DNA from: Fluviirhizobium alvei
GTDB taxonomy: Bacteria; Pseudomonadota; Alphaproteobacteria; Rhizobiales; Rhizobiaceae
Direction: 5' to 3'
Length of the DNA stretch: 64,000 nucleotides
Assembly (NCBI RefSeq): GCF_030551875.1
Contig: NZ_JAUOZU010000001.1
Location: forward strand, 1 to 64,000
Below are positions 11,487-21,061 of the stretch, piece by piece. The first letter of the stretch is position 1, and every line of letters starts with the position of its first letter. The notes beneath the pieces were generated by a model. It saw only the letters and a list, made by a program, of their open reading frames with translations, did not search any database and was not told the origin of the DNA. The position numbers and the translations under genes were made by a program.

Positions 11487-12488
11487 ATGAATATCAAGAG
11501 CCTTCTTCTCGGCTCAGCCGCTGCTCTGGCAGTGGTAACTGGCGCTCAGGCTGCCGACGCTGTTGTCGCTGCCGAGCCGGAACCCATGGAATATGTCAAG
11601 GTCTGCGATGCCTACGGTACGGGCTTCTTCTACATCCCGGGCACCGAAACCTGCCTGAAGATCGGCGGACTGTTCCGCTATGAAAAAAGCTATCTCAAAG
11701 CCGAGCCGGCCTACCTAAACGGCTATTACTCTCATTTCTCTCGCGCCCGTCTTGAAGTAGAGGCCAAGAACGATTCGGATTGGGGTACGGTTTATAGCTG
11801 GCTGCGCCTCGAGGGCGACCAGGTTGATAATGGCACCAACGAAGTGCGGTTCTTTTACTATTTCGGCATCGGCGGTCTCGAATTCGGTTCGTTCGACAAT
11901 CCATGGACGCGATATTTCGGATATGGTGGCGTAACCGATTGGGGTGGGAACTACGGTTTCCAGTCCGCTCAGTATATTAGCTACACAGCTGAATTCGGTG
12001 CGACCAAGGCCTGGATCTCGCTCGACAACGACGCCAATCAGACCGATTCTGACTTGCTTATGCACGATAACCACAAGTACATTCCGGACGTTTCGGGTGG
12101 TGTTTCGACTAAATTCGGGGACTACACCGCCTACGCCGGTCTCGGATACGACGAATCCTTGGATTCACTTGCTGTCAAGGCGAAGCTGTCCGGACAGGTC
12201 GGGATGTTCGGTTTCGCACTCTTGGCACTCTATTCTGACAATTTTGCAAACCGCTACTTCCATTATGACGGGTTCAGCATGATTGGTGGCGTTTCAGCCA
12301 AGGTCACGGACTCCATTACGCTGGCCACCGACTTGCAGTATTATGACGATGGTATGTGGCATGTGATCTCCGATGTCGTCTGGACGGCTGCTCCCGGTTT
12401 CTCCGTCATGCTTGAAGGCAGCTATACGAAGCCGAAAGATGAACCAGCAGATCGGCTTCTGATGGTACGGTTCGAGCGTACGTTCTGA
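11487..12488 (+). CDS. Outer-membrane porin, alphaproteobacterial Porin_2 (RopA/Omp2b-like)
   Basis: 333 residues. A Sec signal peptide (about 1-22, ending GAQA) is followed by an ADAVVAAEPEP linker and the family hallmark VCDAYGTGFFYIPGTETCLKIGG with two cysteines. The rest is alternating amphipathic strands ending in FERTF, with the terminal Phe needed for outer-membrane assembly. It would form a general diffusion pore. The ATG at 11487 follows GGAGG; a longer in-frame start lacks the signal peptide at its beginning. A terminator follows. Confidence 0.95.
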   Translation: MNIKSLLLGSAAALAVVTGAQAADAVVAAEPEPMEYVKVCDAYGTGFFYIPGTETCLKIGGLFRYEKSYLKAEPAYLNGYYSHFSRARLEVEAKNDSDWGTVYSWLRLEGDQVDNGTNEVRFFYYFGIGGLEFGSFDNPWTRYFGYGGVTDWGGNYGFQSAQYISYTAEFGATKAWISLDNDANQTDSDLLMHDNHKYIPDVSGGVSTKFGDYTAYAGLGYDESLDSLAVKAKLSGQVGMFGFALLALYSDNFANRYFHYDGFSMIGGVSAKVTDSITLATDLQYYDDGMWHVISDVVWTAAPGFSVMLEGSYTKPKDEPADRLLMVRFERTF

Positions 12489-12513
12489 TCCTGCCGCAGA
12501 CATAGAATCATTG

Positions 12514-12538
12514 AAGCCCGGCCTCGCGCCGGGCTTTT
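12514..12538 (+). terminator. Intrinsic terminator of the porin gene
   Basis: Arms aagcccggc (12514-12522) and gccgggctt (12528-12536) pair perfectly and end in TTTT. It lies 25 bases after the porin stop and also separates it from the convergent gene at 12557. Confidence 0.9.
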
Positions 12539-12556
12539 GCGTTACCGTCTCATGGA

Positions 12557-14173
12557 TCAGAAGCCACCGAGGCGCTGGTAGTAGGCAAAGGCGCGATCGG
12601 CATCGGTTGAATCGCGGGTGATTTTCAACCCGTCTTCCTCTTCGACCGGATCGTGGATGGCATCATAGGCATCGCGCGGCCGGCGGCGTTCGCGACCCTC
12701 GCTCTGCTCGTCGCCATTTTTGTCACCGTCAGTTTCATCGCGGGCCTCATCCTCGTCCCGCGTTTCGGCGACGAAGGCTTCCCGGGCCGGGGTCGAAGTG
12801 ACCACGGCGAAAGGAACCAGTTGACCCGGCAGGTTACCCGCCAGAACTCTGGCCTCCTGGTCCGTCGAGGACGACGAGGTCGTAGCGGCCGTGCCCGCGG
12901 TCGGAGTTGATCGTTCTTGTATCAGGCGCTGTTCGCTGGCCAGTTCATCGGCGCTGTCCGAAACCGCAAGCGGCTCGGCCACATGTTCCTTTGTGATGCC
13001 GGCGGTTTTCATTGGATCGGCCTCTGCGATCGCCTCGTCGGAAGAGAGCACGATAGCCTGTTGCGGTACGCTGGCCGCTTTCATTTGCGCATGCTGTTCC
13101 GTCAGGCGATTGACGGAGCTATCGGTAACGGCATCGATCACCTGGGTAATGACTTCCGAAATTCCCTTGAGCGTCAAAAGGGTCTGGAGCCGTTTGTCGC
13201 CAGCGTCGGACTTCAAGTTGTCCCGGCGTTCTGATTTTACGTCTGTTCGCTTGTCCGTCTCCGCGATCCGTTCGCTCTGGTCGGTGTCCTGAAGCGCCTG
13301 AGGTTGGATCCGTGCTTCTGTTGCTTTGCTTTCGGGGCGCTTGTTCTCCGAGACGGCCGGGATCTCCTGGTAAGCCTTTGCAGTTTGGCTCGCTGACGTC
13401 ATTTCGCCCTCTTCGACTGTGGCTGGTTCCGTTCGCGGGCTCAGGCTGGCTTCGCTCAGTTGAACGCGAGAAACCGGTCTGGTCTCACCGGCTTCGAACA
13501 TGGTCTTCAAATGCTGCTGCAACTGCCGCGGATCGTCGTTGCGGTTGACAGGCTGAGGAATGGCGACCTTTTCCGAGAAGAGTCCAAGCCGGCTTTCGAG
13601 AGTCCGGTTGTCGCCACGCATGGCAAGTGCATTATCCGAGGCTGCCGGCCGCGCTTCCGGTTGCAGGTAACTGGCGATGGCGGCGGTCGCTGCCGAACGT
13701 GCCGGCGTGGCATTGGGCATTTCGACTCTTGCTGCGAGCCGGGCTGCCTGTGCCGTATCGGGATTGCGGATTGCTGCAGCAAGTTCAGGCAGGCTGACGC
13801 CGAGCGCCTTGAGCCCGGCACGAAGCTCGATCGCCGGATAGGCTGTGGCGGGCATCCGTTCAACCGTCGTTACGATGCGCTGAAGGAGAATGTCGATCGC
13901 CTCATCCTTCATGCGGGCAATTTTCAGCACAAGTCCGACCCGCAGCATCAGATCCTCGATCACGGTGCGGTTGTTGGTTGTGGCTGGCAGCATTTTCAGA
14001 TGCGCGAGCAGGCTGCCGCCCAACTCGTCATCGAGTGCGGCAGCTGCGATGGCGCGGATGAGGCTCGGCTCGGCCTGCTGCGCATTCGCTGTGAGAACGC
14101 CCCCCACGCCCGCTTGCACGCGGATCGCATTGGAGGCGGATGATGATGCAGTCGCTGTCACGGGGCTTGGCAT
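12557..14173 (-). CDS. Hypothetical protein, Ala-rich with acidic C-terminus
   Basis: About 538 residues from the ATG at 14173. I do not recognise a family. Residues 1-165 are Ala/Leu-rich and probably helical (LIRAIAAAALDDELGG, AYPAIELRAGLKALGVSLPEL). The middle is low-complexity and rich in Gln, Ser, Thr and Glu. The last 90 residues are highly charged (DEDEARDETDGDKNGDEQ) and end YYQRLGGF. No signal peptide or transmembrane helix is visible. The general plan recalls flagellar hook-length proteins, but no FliK C-terminal motif is seen, so no function is assigned. It is divergent from the small gene at 14348. Confidence 0.6.
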   Translation of the reverse strand: MPSPVTATASSSASNAIRVQAGVGGVLTANAQQAEPSLIRAIAAAALDDELGGSLLAHLKMLPATTNNRTVIEDLMLRVGLVLKIARMKDEAIDILLQRIVTTVERMPATAYPAIELRAGLKALGVSLPELAAAIRNPDTAQAARLAARVEMPNATPARSAATAAIASYLQPEARPAASDNALAMRGDNRTLESRLGLFSEKVAIPQPVNRNDDPRQLQQHLKTMFEAGETRPVSRVQLSEASLSPRTEPATVEEGEMTSASQTAKAYQEIPAVSENKRPESKATEARIQPQALQDTDQSERIAETDKRTDVKSERRDNLKSDAGDKRLQTLLTLKGISEVITQVIDAVTDSSVNRLTEQHAQMKAASVPQQAIVLSSDEAIAEADPMKTAGITKEHVAEPLAVSDSADELASEQRLIQERSTPTAGTAATTSSSSTDQEARVLAGNLPGQLVPFAVVTSTPAREAFVAETRDEDEARDETDGDKNGDEQSEGRERRRPRDAYDAIHDPVEEEDGLKITRDSTDADRAFAYYQRLGGF

Positions 14174-14347
14174 GCGGAAACCTGCTTGGCTATGACAAGG
14201 GCTCATTGGGAGGACACGAGGTCGCTCATGCGGCCCTTGGCTGATCCTGCAGTTCCGCTCGGTGCCTCTCATCATCGCACCGGGATAGCCATTCTTGATT
14301 CCTGATAATATTTAAGGATAGTAAACGAGTGGTTAAACGAGGTGTCG

Positions 14348-14674
14348 ATGAGCCTGCGCCCGCCGCAATCCTATCACGAGAGTGCTGTCGGAAAGGCGCC
14401 TCTCAGCGTTCTTGAGTATGAACTCATGGCGGAACGGGCCGACAGTCTGGGTCGTGCCGGTCTAAAGGCCGAGGCAGCACTCGAACGATTGAAGGATTGT
14501 CCAGAAATCGAGCGGGAAGACCGGCTGGATGCCGCGGCCGAGGCGGTTCAGGCCCTTTTCATTCAGCGCGAGATCTGCGGCTTGAAAAATGGTCGTGACG
14601 TGGTTGCGCGCTACGGCATTCCGGGTGCGGTCATTGCTAGACTCGGAGCCAGCCGAAAACGCTCCGGCCCTTGA
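14348..14674 (+). CDS. Small conserved hypothetical protein (possibly DUF6665)
   Basis: A 108-residue soluble protein with segments SVLEYELMAERADSLGRAG and REICGLKNGRDVVARYGIP. I recall similar short proteins of unknown function in Rhizobiales, but the family name is from memory only. I chose the ATG at 14348, with GAGG five bases before it, over the GTG at 14342. Its 3' end overlaps the convergent DUF817 gene by 38 bases. No signal peptide or transmembrane segment is seen. Confidence 0.6.
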   Translation: MSLRPPQSYHESAVGKAPLSVLEYELMAERADSLGRAGLKAEAALERLKDCPEIEREDRLDAAAEAVQALFIQREICGLKNGRDVVARYGIPGAVIARLGASRKRSGP

Positions 14675-15542
14675 AGGCGCCGGACGCATCCCGGTCTGGT
14701 GCGCGCGGACTGAGAACCAGCGTCACCAGCACGAAGCTCACATAAAGCAGGAGATACCAGGAACCGAGTTTTCCGAAGGAAACGACGTGCCATACCTTCT
14801 GGCTTGGATAGATCCAGGTTCCCGTCAGCGTGCCGATATTTTCCGCCACCCACAGAAAGATCGCAGAGAGAAAGGCTGCCATCGTTAGCGGCATCGATAG
14901 TGTCGTGCGATCCGTGGTGAAATGGATATGGACCCGGAAGAAGATCACCACCGTTGCCACGAACAGGAGATAGCGCATGTCTGCGATGTAATGGTGGGTG
15001 AAGAAGTTGGTGTAGATGGCAAGCGCAAGCGCAAAGGTCAGGGCCTTCGGCGGATAATGGGTAAAGCGCATGTCGAAGATGCGGATGGTCCGGGCCATGA
15101 AGGACCCCACCGACGCATAGAGGAAGCCGGAGAAGAGTGGCACGCCGGCAATCTGGAAGATCGCCGGTTCGGGATAGGCCCAGGATCCCATCTTGACCTT
15201 GAAGATCTCCATGATGGTGCCAACCACGTGATAGACGAAAATCACCCGGGCTTCATCGAGGCTTTCGAGCTTCAACCACAGGAATAGACCCTGCAGGAAG
15301 AGGGCTGCGAGGAACAAAAAGTCATAGCGATTGAGAAGCCAATCCGGCTGCCAGACCAGTTTGCTCAAAATCAGCAGCGTGAGCAGGCTGGCCGCAAATA
15401 GACAGGCCCAGGCCTGTTTCAACCCGAAAAGAAGGAATTCGGACAGCCACCAGGGTAGGCGAAGCAACTGCGTGCGGATGGCAAGTCGAAGCGGTTCGAG
15501 GAACGGGCCGGTTTCATGCTGTGAACGGTCGGGCTCGGACAT
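14637..15542 (-). CDS. DUF817 family integral membrane protein
   Basis: 301 residues with about eight hydrophobic helices. Features of the DUF817 family are visible: the VYHVVGTIMEIFKVKMGSW region, then GVPLFSGFLYASVGS and FGKLGSWYLLLY with conserved polar residues inside helices. The pattern of Glu, His and Lys inside membrane segments suggests an enzyme or carrier, but no function is known to me. It overlaps the convergent gene at its 3' end and is followed upstream by rnd on the same strand. Confidence 0.8.
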   Translation of the reverse strand: MSEPDRSQHETGPFLEPLRLAIRTQLLRLPWWLSEFLLFGLKQAWACLFAASLLTLLILSKLVWQPDWLLNRYDFLFLAALFLQGLFLWLKLESLDEARVIFVYHVVGTIMEIFKVKMGSWAYPEPAIFQIAGVPLFSGFLYASVGSFMARTIRIFDMRFTHYPPKALTFALALAIYTNFFTHHYIADMRYLLFVATVVIFFRVHIHFTTDRTTLSMPLTMAAFLSAIFLWVAENIGTLTGTWIYPSQKVWHVVSFGKLGSWYLLLYVSFVLVTLVLSPRAPDRDASGAFKGRSVFGWLRV

Positions 15543-15658
15543 GCTGCTCTTCTGGCTGTAATTGACAACGGAATCGCCGATTGGATCCGACGATTCCGAG
15601 AAGAGACGTTTCAGCGGCCGATTTTATGGCAAATTTTCGTGCCGGTGCGGCGAACCGA

Positions 15659-16288
15659 TCAGCTATGGGCGAAGATATCGGTTTCTTCCCAGCCGAGAAG
15701 ATCGAGCTTCGCACGGGTCGGCAGAAACTCGAAACAGGCTTCCGCCATCGCCATCCGACCGTCGCGTTCCAGCCGACCGATCAGCTTGTCGCGCAGGGCG
15801 TGCAGATAAAGCACGTCGGACGCTGCATATTCCAACTGTGCCTGCGTGAGCGTTTCAGCTGCCCAGTCCGATTGCTGCTGGACTTTGGAAACGTCAATAT
15901 CGAGCAATTCCTTGAGATTGTCCTTGAGCCCATGCCGGTCCGTATAGGTGCGGCAGAGACGCGAGGCGATCTTGGTGCAGAAAACCGATGTCGTGGTGAC
16001 GCCGAAGGTCTGGAACAGGACGGCGATGTCGAAACGACCGAAGTGGAAGATCTTCTGCCGCGCGGCATCTTCCATCATTGCCACCAGATTGGGAGCCGCC
16101 TTCTGGCCAGCAGCAATCTGGATCACATCGGCGCTGCCGTCGCCCGGCGACAGCTGCACCACACAGAGACGATCACGGCGCGGAATGAGGCCCAGCGTCT
16201 CGGTGTCGATCGCGATCGCACCGGTATAGAGTGCCGCGGCCTCGGCTGAAATATCGCCTTTGTGAAGTCGGATTGTTGTCGTCATCAT
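15659..16288 (-). CDS. Ribonuclease D-type 3'-5' exonuclease, short form
   Basis: 209 residues forming a DEDD exonuclease core: AIDTET gives Asp28 and Glu30, FGRFD gives the Exo II Asp, and YAASDVLYLHAL is the Exo III motif with DEDDy Tyr. The C-terminal HRDC domains of E. coli RNase D are absent, as in many short alphaproteobacterial homologues, so substrate choice may differ. It would trim structured RNA 3' ends. The start could be either of two adjacent ATG codons (16288 or 16285). Confidence 0.9.
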   Translation of the reverse strand: MMTTTIRLHKGDISAEAAALYTGAIAIDTETLGLIPRRDRLCVVQLSPGDGSADVIQIAAGQKAAPNLVAMMEDAARQKIFHFGRFDIAVLFQTFGVTTTSVFCTKIASRLCRTYTDRHGLKDNLKELLDIDVSKVQQQSDWAAETLTQAQLEYAASDVLYLHALRDKLIGRLERDGRMAMAEACFEFLPTRAKLDLLGWEETDIFAHS

Positions 16289-16380
16289 TCATTCCCGCAA
16301 TTGGCTGTCTTTGCCTCTTAGTCGAATCGGCTGCGAAATGATAGATTTGGTGCGCGCGTCAGATGCGCCTGCAGGAATGT

Positions 16381-16722
16381 ATGATGAAGACAAAGCAAAT
16401 CTTGTTGATCGCGCTGGCCCTGGTGGCGCCCGCCTCACTGCTTCCACAGACGGCAGCTGCCGATCAGATTGATTTCCGCAAGGTGGTCCGCCCGAAGGAT
16501 CCGTTCAAGGATCTTCCGGGCGTCAAGGCGCCGATCGACAATGATGATCGCTACAATGCCGACTGCACCACCCATATCCGCCGCCTGCAGTGGGGAGATC
16601 CGCCACGCGGCCGCATGCCGGTTCGCATCTATCGATGCGCGGATGGTCCGGTGACCTTCGAATCGACCAGGCCGCCAATGCAGTATGACTGGAGGGTCTA
16701 CAAGAAGAGGCGGGGCGACTGA
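16381..16722 (+). CDS. Small secreted protein of unknown function
   Basis: 113 residues with an N-terminal Sec signal peptide (KTKQILLIALALVAPASLL, likely cleaved after QTAAA). The mature part has two cysteines (DCTTHI, YRCADG) that could form a disulfide. I do not recognise a family. I use the ATG at 16381, preceded by CAGGAATGT; starting at 16384 is equally possible. It is divergent from the RNase D gene. Confidence 0.65.
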   Translation: MMKTKQILLIALALVAPASLLPQTAAADQIDFRKVVRPKDPFKDLPGVKAPIDNDDRYNADCTTHIRRLQWGDPPRGRMPVRIYRCADGPVTFESTRPPMQYDWRVYKKRRGD

Positions 16723-16749
16723 AGCGCCCCGACTACTGGCCGCAATCGG

Positions 16750-16986
16750 TCAGAATGCCTTGAACGTCATGGTCGTCAACGATCGCGAGATGCCCGCGAT
16801 ATCGAGAATGTTGCCATTGATGAAATGGCCGATATCGGTACCTTCCGGCACGTAGATCTTCGCCAGCAGATCGAACTCGCCGCTGGTCGAATAGAGTTCC
16901 GATACGATCTCGCGTTCGTAGATGCGATCGGCGACGTCGTAGGCCTTGCCCGGATGGCACTGTAGCTGCACGAAAACGCAAATCAT
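16750..16986 (-). CDS. Stand-alone Lrp/AsnC ligand-binding (RAM) domain protein
   Basis: 78 residues corresponding only to the C-terminal effector-binding domain of Lrp/AsnC regulators (VFVQLQCHPGKAYDVADRI, then GEFDLLAKIYV). There is no helix-turn-helix. Stand-alone RAM proteins form oligomeric rings and bind amino acids in known relatives. It sits 9 bases after pheA in the kdsB-pheA operon, so a link to aromatic amino acid sensing is possible but unproven. GAGGTGATGGA precedes the ATG. Confidence 0.85.
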   Translation of the reverse strand: MICVFVQLQCHPGKAYDVADRIYEREIVSELYSTSGEFDLLAKIYVPEGTDIGHFINGNILDIAGISRSLTTMTFKAF

Positions 16987-16995
16987 TCCATCACC

Positions 16996-17850
16996 TCACA
17001 GTTCGTCGCGCATCGGATGCGCTTTATATGTGCCGAGAAGCCTGACTTCGGTCGAGAAGAATTTCAACTCCTCCATGGCCCGGCGAACATTCTCATCCTC
17101 GGGATGACCTTCGATATCGGCATAAAACTGGGTGGCGACGAACTTGCCGCCCAGTTGATAGCTCTCGAGCTTGGTCATGTTGATGCCGTTGGTGGCAAAA
17201 CCGCCCATGGCCTTGTAGAGTGCAGCCGGAATGTTACGGACATTGAAAATGAAGGTCGTGACGATCTTCTCGTCGGCGCTTGCCCGCGTCGGCACCTCGG
17301 CCTTGCGGGCAAGAACCACGAACCGCGTGACATTGTTGTCGGAATCCTCGACATTTTCCTGCAGGATATCGAGGCCATAGAGGTCGGCCGCCAGTCGCGG
17401 TGCGAGGGCAGCCATCGAACGGTCTCTGGTTTCCGAAACGAGCTTGGCGGCGCCCGCTGTGTCGCCGGCAACCATCGGCTTCCAGCCATTCAACCGGACG
17501 ATCTTGCGGCACTGGCCAAGCGCATGGATATGGCTGTGGACGGTCTTGATCTCGTCCGCCGTCACACCTGGCAGAACCATGAGCTGGAAGCGGATCGGCA
17601 TGAAATATTCGCCGACAATGTGCAGGCGCGATTCCGGCAGCAGGCGGTGGATGTCCGCCACGCGGCCAGCCAGCGTGTTCTCGATCGGAATCATGGCAAG
17701 ATCTGCATCGCCATTCTCCACGGCCATGAAGGCATCTTCGAAAGTGGGGCAGGGCAGTGGGGTCAACCAGGGAAACTGGTCGCGGCAGGCCATATCGGAA
17801 TTGGCACCGAAATCACCCTGGAAGGCGATGCGGTTCGTGGTGGTAATCAT
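16996..17850 (-). CDS. pheA: Prephenate dehydratase
   Basis: Converts prephenate to phenylpyruvate, the committed step to phenylalanine. 284 residues: a periplasmic-binding-like catalytic part (AFQGDFGANSDMAC, VENGDADLAMIPIENTLAG, DNNVTRFVVLA with the TRF catalytic motif). A C-terminal ACT domain follows (IPAALYKAMGGFATNGINM, KLESYQLGG) and would bind phenylalanine for feedback control. No chorismate mutase domain is fused. It is 27 bases after kdsB and 9 before the RAM-domain gene. Confidence 0.96.
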   Translation of the reverse strand: MITTTNRIAFQGDFGANSDMACRDQFPWLTPLPCPTFEDAFMAVENGDADLAMIPIENTLAGRVADIHRLLPESRLHIVGEYFMPIRFQLMVLPGVTADEIKTVHSHIHALGQCRKIVRLNGWKPMVAGDTAGAAKLVSETRDRSMAALAPRLAADLYGLDILQENVEDSDNNVTRFVVLARKAEVPTRASADEKIVTTFIFNVRNIPAALYKAMGGFATNGINMTKLESYQLGGKFVATQFYADIEGHPEDENVRRAMEELKFFSTEVRLLGTYKAHPMRDEL

Positions 17851-17877
17851 CGGGAAAAATCCGCCCTGTTCGTCTTG

Positions 17878-18633
17878 TTATTGTTTCTGCCCGGCAAGCA
17901 TGGTTCGAGCCTTTTCGAGGTCGGCGGGAGTATCGACCCCAAGCGGCACCGAGTCAACGATCTCGGCATCGATGCGCATGCCCGCCTCGAGTGCCCGCAA
18001 CTGCTCGAGCGATTCCCGCTTCTCCAGCGTCGAGGGCGCGAGCGATACGAATCGCTGCAACGCTTCACGGCGGTAGGCGTAAAGGCCGATGTGATGGTAG
18101 AGCGGACCATTGCCGTAAGGAGCGGTCGCGCGTGTGAAATAGAGTGCGCGCAGCCGCCTTTCACCGATCGGCGAACCGACGATCTTGACCACGTTCGGGT
18201 TGGTCTTCTCCTCCTCGTGGGTGATTTCCACCGTCAGGGTCGCAATGTCGGTCGCAGGATTGGAAAGCGGTCGCAGTGCTGCGCGCACCGTTTCCGCTTC
18301 GATTGTTGGCAGATCGCCCTGCACATTGACAATATACTGCGCCTTGCCCTCGGGGTCGGCATGCGTCAGCGCTTCGAAGATGCGATCGGAGCCGGATTGA
18401 TGGTCGATGCGGGTCATGACAGCCTCGAAACCGGCTGCTGTCACGACAGACAGAATGTCGGGATGGTCGACGGCAACCATGATGCGGCCGATATTGGCTT
18501 CGCGCGCGCGCATGGCCACCTGGACGATCATCGGCAGGCCGCAAATGTCTGCAAGGGGCTTGCCGGGCAGGCGGGTTGAGGCCATTCGCGCGGGAATAAG
18601 AACAATCGTGTTTTCTAAAGTCGGATTAATCAT
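17878..18633 (-). CDS. kdsB: 3-deoxy-manno-octulosonate cytidylyltransferase
   Basis: Activates Kdo with CTP for lipopolysaccharide inner-core synthesis. 251 residues: [19 protein letters not shown] at the N-terminus (nucleotide-binding loop), [22 protein letters not shown], and [13 protein letters not shown] near the end, all CMP-Kdo synthetase motifs. The ATG at 18633 has GAAGG seven bases upstream; the open frame extends much further 5' but without family similarity. It leads the kdsB-pheA-RAM operon and is divergent from the cytochrome c gene. Confidence 0.96.
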   Translation of the reverse strand: MINPTLENTIVLIPARMASTRLPGKPLADICGLPMIVQVAMRAREANIGRIMVAVDHPDILSVVTAAGFEAVMTRIDHQSGSDRIFEALTHADPEGKAQYIVNVQGDLPTIEAETVRAALRPLSNPATDIATLTVEITHEEEKTNPNVVKIVGSPIGERRLRALYFTRATAPYGNGPLYHHIGLYAYRREALQRFVSLAPSTLEKRESLEQLRALEAGMRIDAEIVDSVPLGVDTPADLEKARTMLAGQKQ

Positions 18634-18783
18634 CGTGGGGCCTTCAAAATCCACCTGAAAAGTGTCAATTAGTCTCACCAGGGGACGCGGAATTGCTGTT
18701 GCACTTTTAGCCCAAAAGACATAGGTTCCGCGCGATTTCAAGATGGGCCGGAGGGCTTCCGGCAGCAAGGGGAGCTTTGCGAA

Positions 18784-19338
18784 ATGAATTCTTATGTGAA
18801 TATGGGCGTGGGCGCTCTGCTTGGCACGGTATTCGTCCTCATGTCCGTATCGATCGCGTCTGAGAGCCTGTTCCATTCGGAAGTGCCGGAAAAGCCGGGC
18901 TTTGCGATCGCGGCTGAAGATGCGACCGCTGGCGAAGCCGCTCCGGGTGCAGAAGCTCCTGCTGCCGTTCCGGTTGCCCAGCTGATGGCAACGGCCGATG
19001 CCGCCAAGGGCGAAGCCGTTTTCAAGAAGTGCGCAAGCTGTCATAACATTGCCAAGGGCGCCGGCGCCAAGGTTGGTCCGGATCTCTATGGCGTCGTCGG
19101 TCGTCCGATCGCTTCGGCTGAAGGTTTCGGCTACTCTGCGGCCATGAAGGAATTCTCCGAAGGCGGCAAGCAGGTCTGGGACTTCGAACATCTCAATCAG
19201 TTCCTGCTCGCGCCGAAGAAGTATATCAAGAACACCGCGATGGGCTTCGCCGGTCTTAAGAAGGACGACGAGCGCGCCAACCTGATGGCCTATATCAACA
19301 GCCAGTCGGATGCGCCGCTGCCGGTTCCGGCTCAGTAA
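18784..19338 (+). CDS. Membrane-anchored c-type cytochrome (CycM/c552-like)
   Basis: 184 residues. Residues 5-28 form an uncleaved membrane anchor, followed by an Ala/Glu/Pro-rich linker (40-70) and one class I cytochrome c domain. Haem attachment is CASCH (Cys83, Cys86, His87), and the likely axial Met is in NTAMGFAGL. Related CycM proteins carry electrons from the bc1 complex to cytochrome oxidase at the periplasmic face. A terminator follows directly. Confidence 0.93.
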   Translation: MNSYVNMGVGALLGTVFVLMSVSIASESLFHSEVPEKPGFAIAAEDATAGEAAPGAEAPAAVPVAQLMATADAAKGEAVFKKCASCHNIAKGAGAKVGPDLYGVVGRPIASAEGFGYSAAMKEFSEGGKQVWDFEHLNQFLLAPKKYIKNTAMGFAGLKKDDERANLMAYINSQSDAPLPVPAQ

Positions 19339-19361
19339 TCCAGCTGTTGGATCAGTCTTTG

Positions 19362-19388
19362 AAGCCCGCTTTTCGAGGCGGGCTTTTT
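19362..19388 (+). terminator. Intrinsic terminator of the cytochrome c gene
   Basis: Arms aagcccgc (19362-19369) and gcgggctt (19378-19385) pair around a short loop and are followed by T residues, 23 bases after the stop. Confidence 0.9.
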
Positions 19389-19440
19389 CTTTGCCTGCTG
19401 TTCAGATCGTGATACCCAATCAGAAAAAGGGGACCGATCC

Positions 19441-20928
19441 ATGTTGAACGATTTTGAGAACCATGATGCCATGGGCCTTGCCGACCTGATCCGCAAAGGC
19501 GAGGTGCAGGCAATCGAAGTGGTCGATGCGGCCATCGCGCGCATTGAGAAGCACAATCCGGCGCTCAATGCCGTCGTGACGACCCTGTTCGATCGCGCCC
19601 GCGAGGAAGCGACCCGTCCTCTTGGCGATGGCCCGCTTGCAGGTGTTCCCTTTCTTCTCAAGGATCTCCTGGCAACGCTCGAAGGCGTGCCGACCTCGAA
19701 CGGCAACCGCTTCTGGAAAAATGTCCCGGCTTCCGCGGATAGTGAACTTGTCCGGCGTCTCAGGGCTTCCGGCCTCATCATGGTGGGCAAGACCAACACG
19801 CCGGAATTCGGCCTCACACCCTATACCGAATCCCGTACGCTCGGTCCGGCGCGCAATCCCTGGGATCTGTCTCGCTCACCCGGCGGATCCTCTGGCGGAT
19901 CCGCTGCAGCCGTCGCCGCCCGTATGGTTCCGGCGGCGAGCGGCGGCGATGGCGGCGGGTCGATTCGCATTCCAGCCTCCGCCTGTGGTCTCTTTGGCAT
20001 GAAGCCCACCCGCGCCCGCACGCCGCTGGGACCTCTGTTTGGCGAAGCCTGGAACGGGTTTGCCGTCGAACATGCCCTGACCCGGACGGTGCGCGATTCC
20101 GCACTCCTGCTCGATGTCACCCACGGGCCGGATATCGGCGCGCCCTATCATGCGCCCGCCTTTACCGGTTCCTTCCTCGAATCCGTTGGCTGGGCTCCGG
20201 GCCGCTTGCGGATTGCCGTCAGTTGCAAACCGATGATGGGTAAGTCGGTCGACCCGGAAGTCGTTGCGGCGTTTGAAAGCACCGTTGCGCTTCTCAACAG
20301 CCTCGGTCACGAAATCATCGAAACGGCGCCCGAAATCGATCGCGAACAATTCTCCGTCGATTTCATGACGGTTTTGGCCGCGGAACTTCGCGCCGATATC
20401 GAGGAGACGGCGGAAGCGGCAGGCACCTCCATCCGCGCCGCCGATTTCGATCCCCAGACGATTGGCCTCGGTATGGTGGGCAAGGGCCTCTCTGCCGCCG
20501 ATTATGCCCGGGCCTCCCGCCGGCTTTTCGAAACGGCGCGCCGGATCGGCCATTTCTTCGAGACCTGCGATGTTTTGCTCACCCCGGTTCTGGCGCGCCC
20601 GCCGATCAAGGTCGGTGAGTTGGCGCCATCGGCGTCGGAAGAAAGGCTGATCCGCATCATGGCCGCGATCGATGGCGGCTTCATTCTCAAGCGGCTTGGC
20701 ATCGTCAAGGAACTCGCCGCCACGACCTATGAGTACATGCCCTGGACGGCCGTGTTCAACGTGACCGGTCAACCCGCGATGTCGGTGCCGCTGGCCTGGT
20801 CGAAGGCCGGACTGCCGATCGGTATGCAGTTCGTCGGCCGTTTCGGCGATGAAGCGACACTGTTTTCGCTGGCCCGACAGCTTGAGCTTGCTGCGCCCTG
20901 GGCGGACCGCAAGCCGCCACTCACCTGA
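19441..20928 (+). CDS. Amidase signature family hydrolase
   Basis: 495 residues with the Ser-cisSer-Lys triad: Lys74 in PFLLKD, cis-Ser150 in the signature [18 protein letters not shown], and Ser174 in [10 protein letters not shown]. Members hydrolyse amides as diverse as indoleacetamide, malonamide and glutamyl-tRNA; the substrate here is not evident. There is no GatB neighbour and the C-terminal half does not look like GatA, so a free-standing amidase is more likely than the tRNA amidotransferase subunit. GGGGACCGATCC precedes the ATG. Confidence 0.92.
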   Translation: MLNDFENHDAMGLADLIRKGEVQAIEVVDAAIARIEKHNPALNAVVTTLFDRAREEATRPLGDGPLAGVPFLLKDLLATLEGVPTSNGNRFWKNVPASADSELVRRLRASGLIMVGKTNTPEFGLTPYTESRTLGPARNPWDLSRSPGGSSGGSAAAVAARMVPAASGGDGGGSIRIPASACGLFGMKPTRARTPLGPLFGEAWNGFAVEHALTRTVRDSALLLDVTHGPDIGAPYHAPAFTGSFLESVGWAPGRLRIAVSCKPMMGKSVDPEVVAAFESTVALLNSLGHEIIETAPEIDREQFSVDFMTVLAAELRADIEETAEAAGTSIRAADFDPQTIGLGMVGKGLSAADYARASRRLFETARRIGHFFETCDVLLTPVLARPPIKVGELAPSASEERLIRIMAAIDGGFILKRLGIVKELAATTYEYMPWTAVFNVTGQPAMSVPLAWSKAGLPIGMQFVGRFGDEATLFSLARQLELAAPWADRKPPLT

Positions 20929-21061
20929 TACGGATTTAGAAAAGCGAAATATTTGTGCCAGACTGAATAGCCTGTGGATATGGGACGTTTTAGAACTGTC
21001 CTGAAAGGTTCGGCTGGTTGCGCCGAAATCAGGGAATGCAGTTCGAACTGAGGGGGCTCAG

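Noticed and set aside
12653-12910. Plus-strand frame with a hydrophobic N-terminus opposite the 12557-14173 gene
   Set aside because: It is the complement of the acidic, charged tail of that gene; the hydrophobic look comes from reversed Asp/Glu codons.
17878-19191. A 437-codon form of kdsB
   Set aside because: The N-terminal 186 codons overlap the divergent cytochrome c gene and lack similarity to the family. The ATG at 18633 has a good ribosome-binding site.
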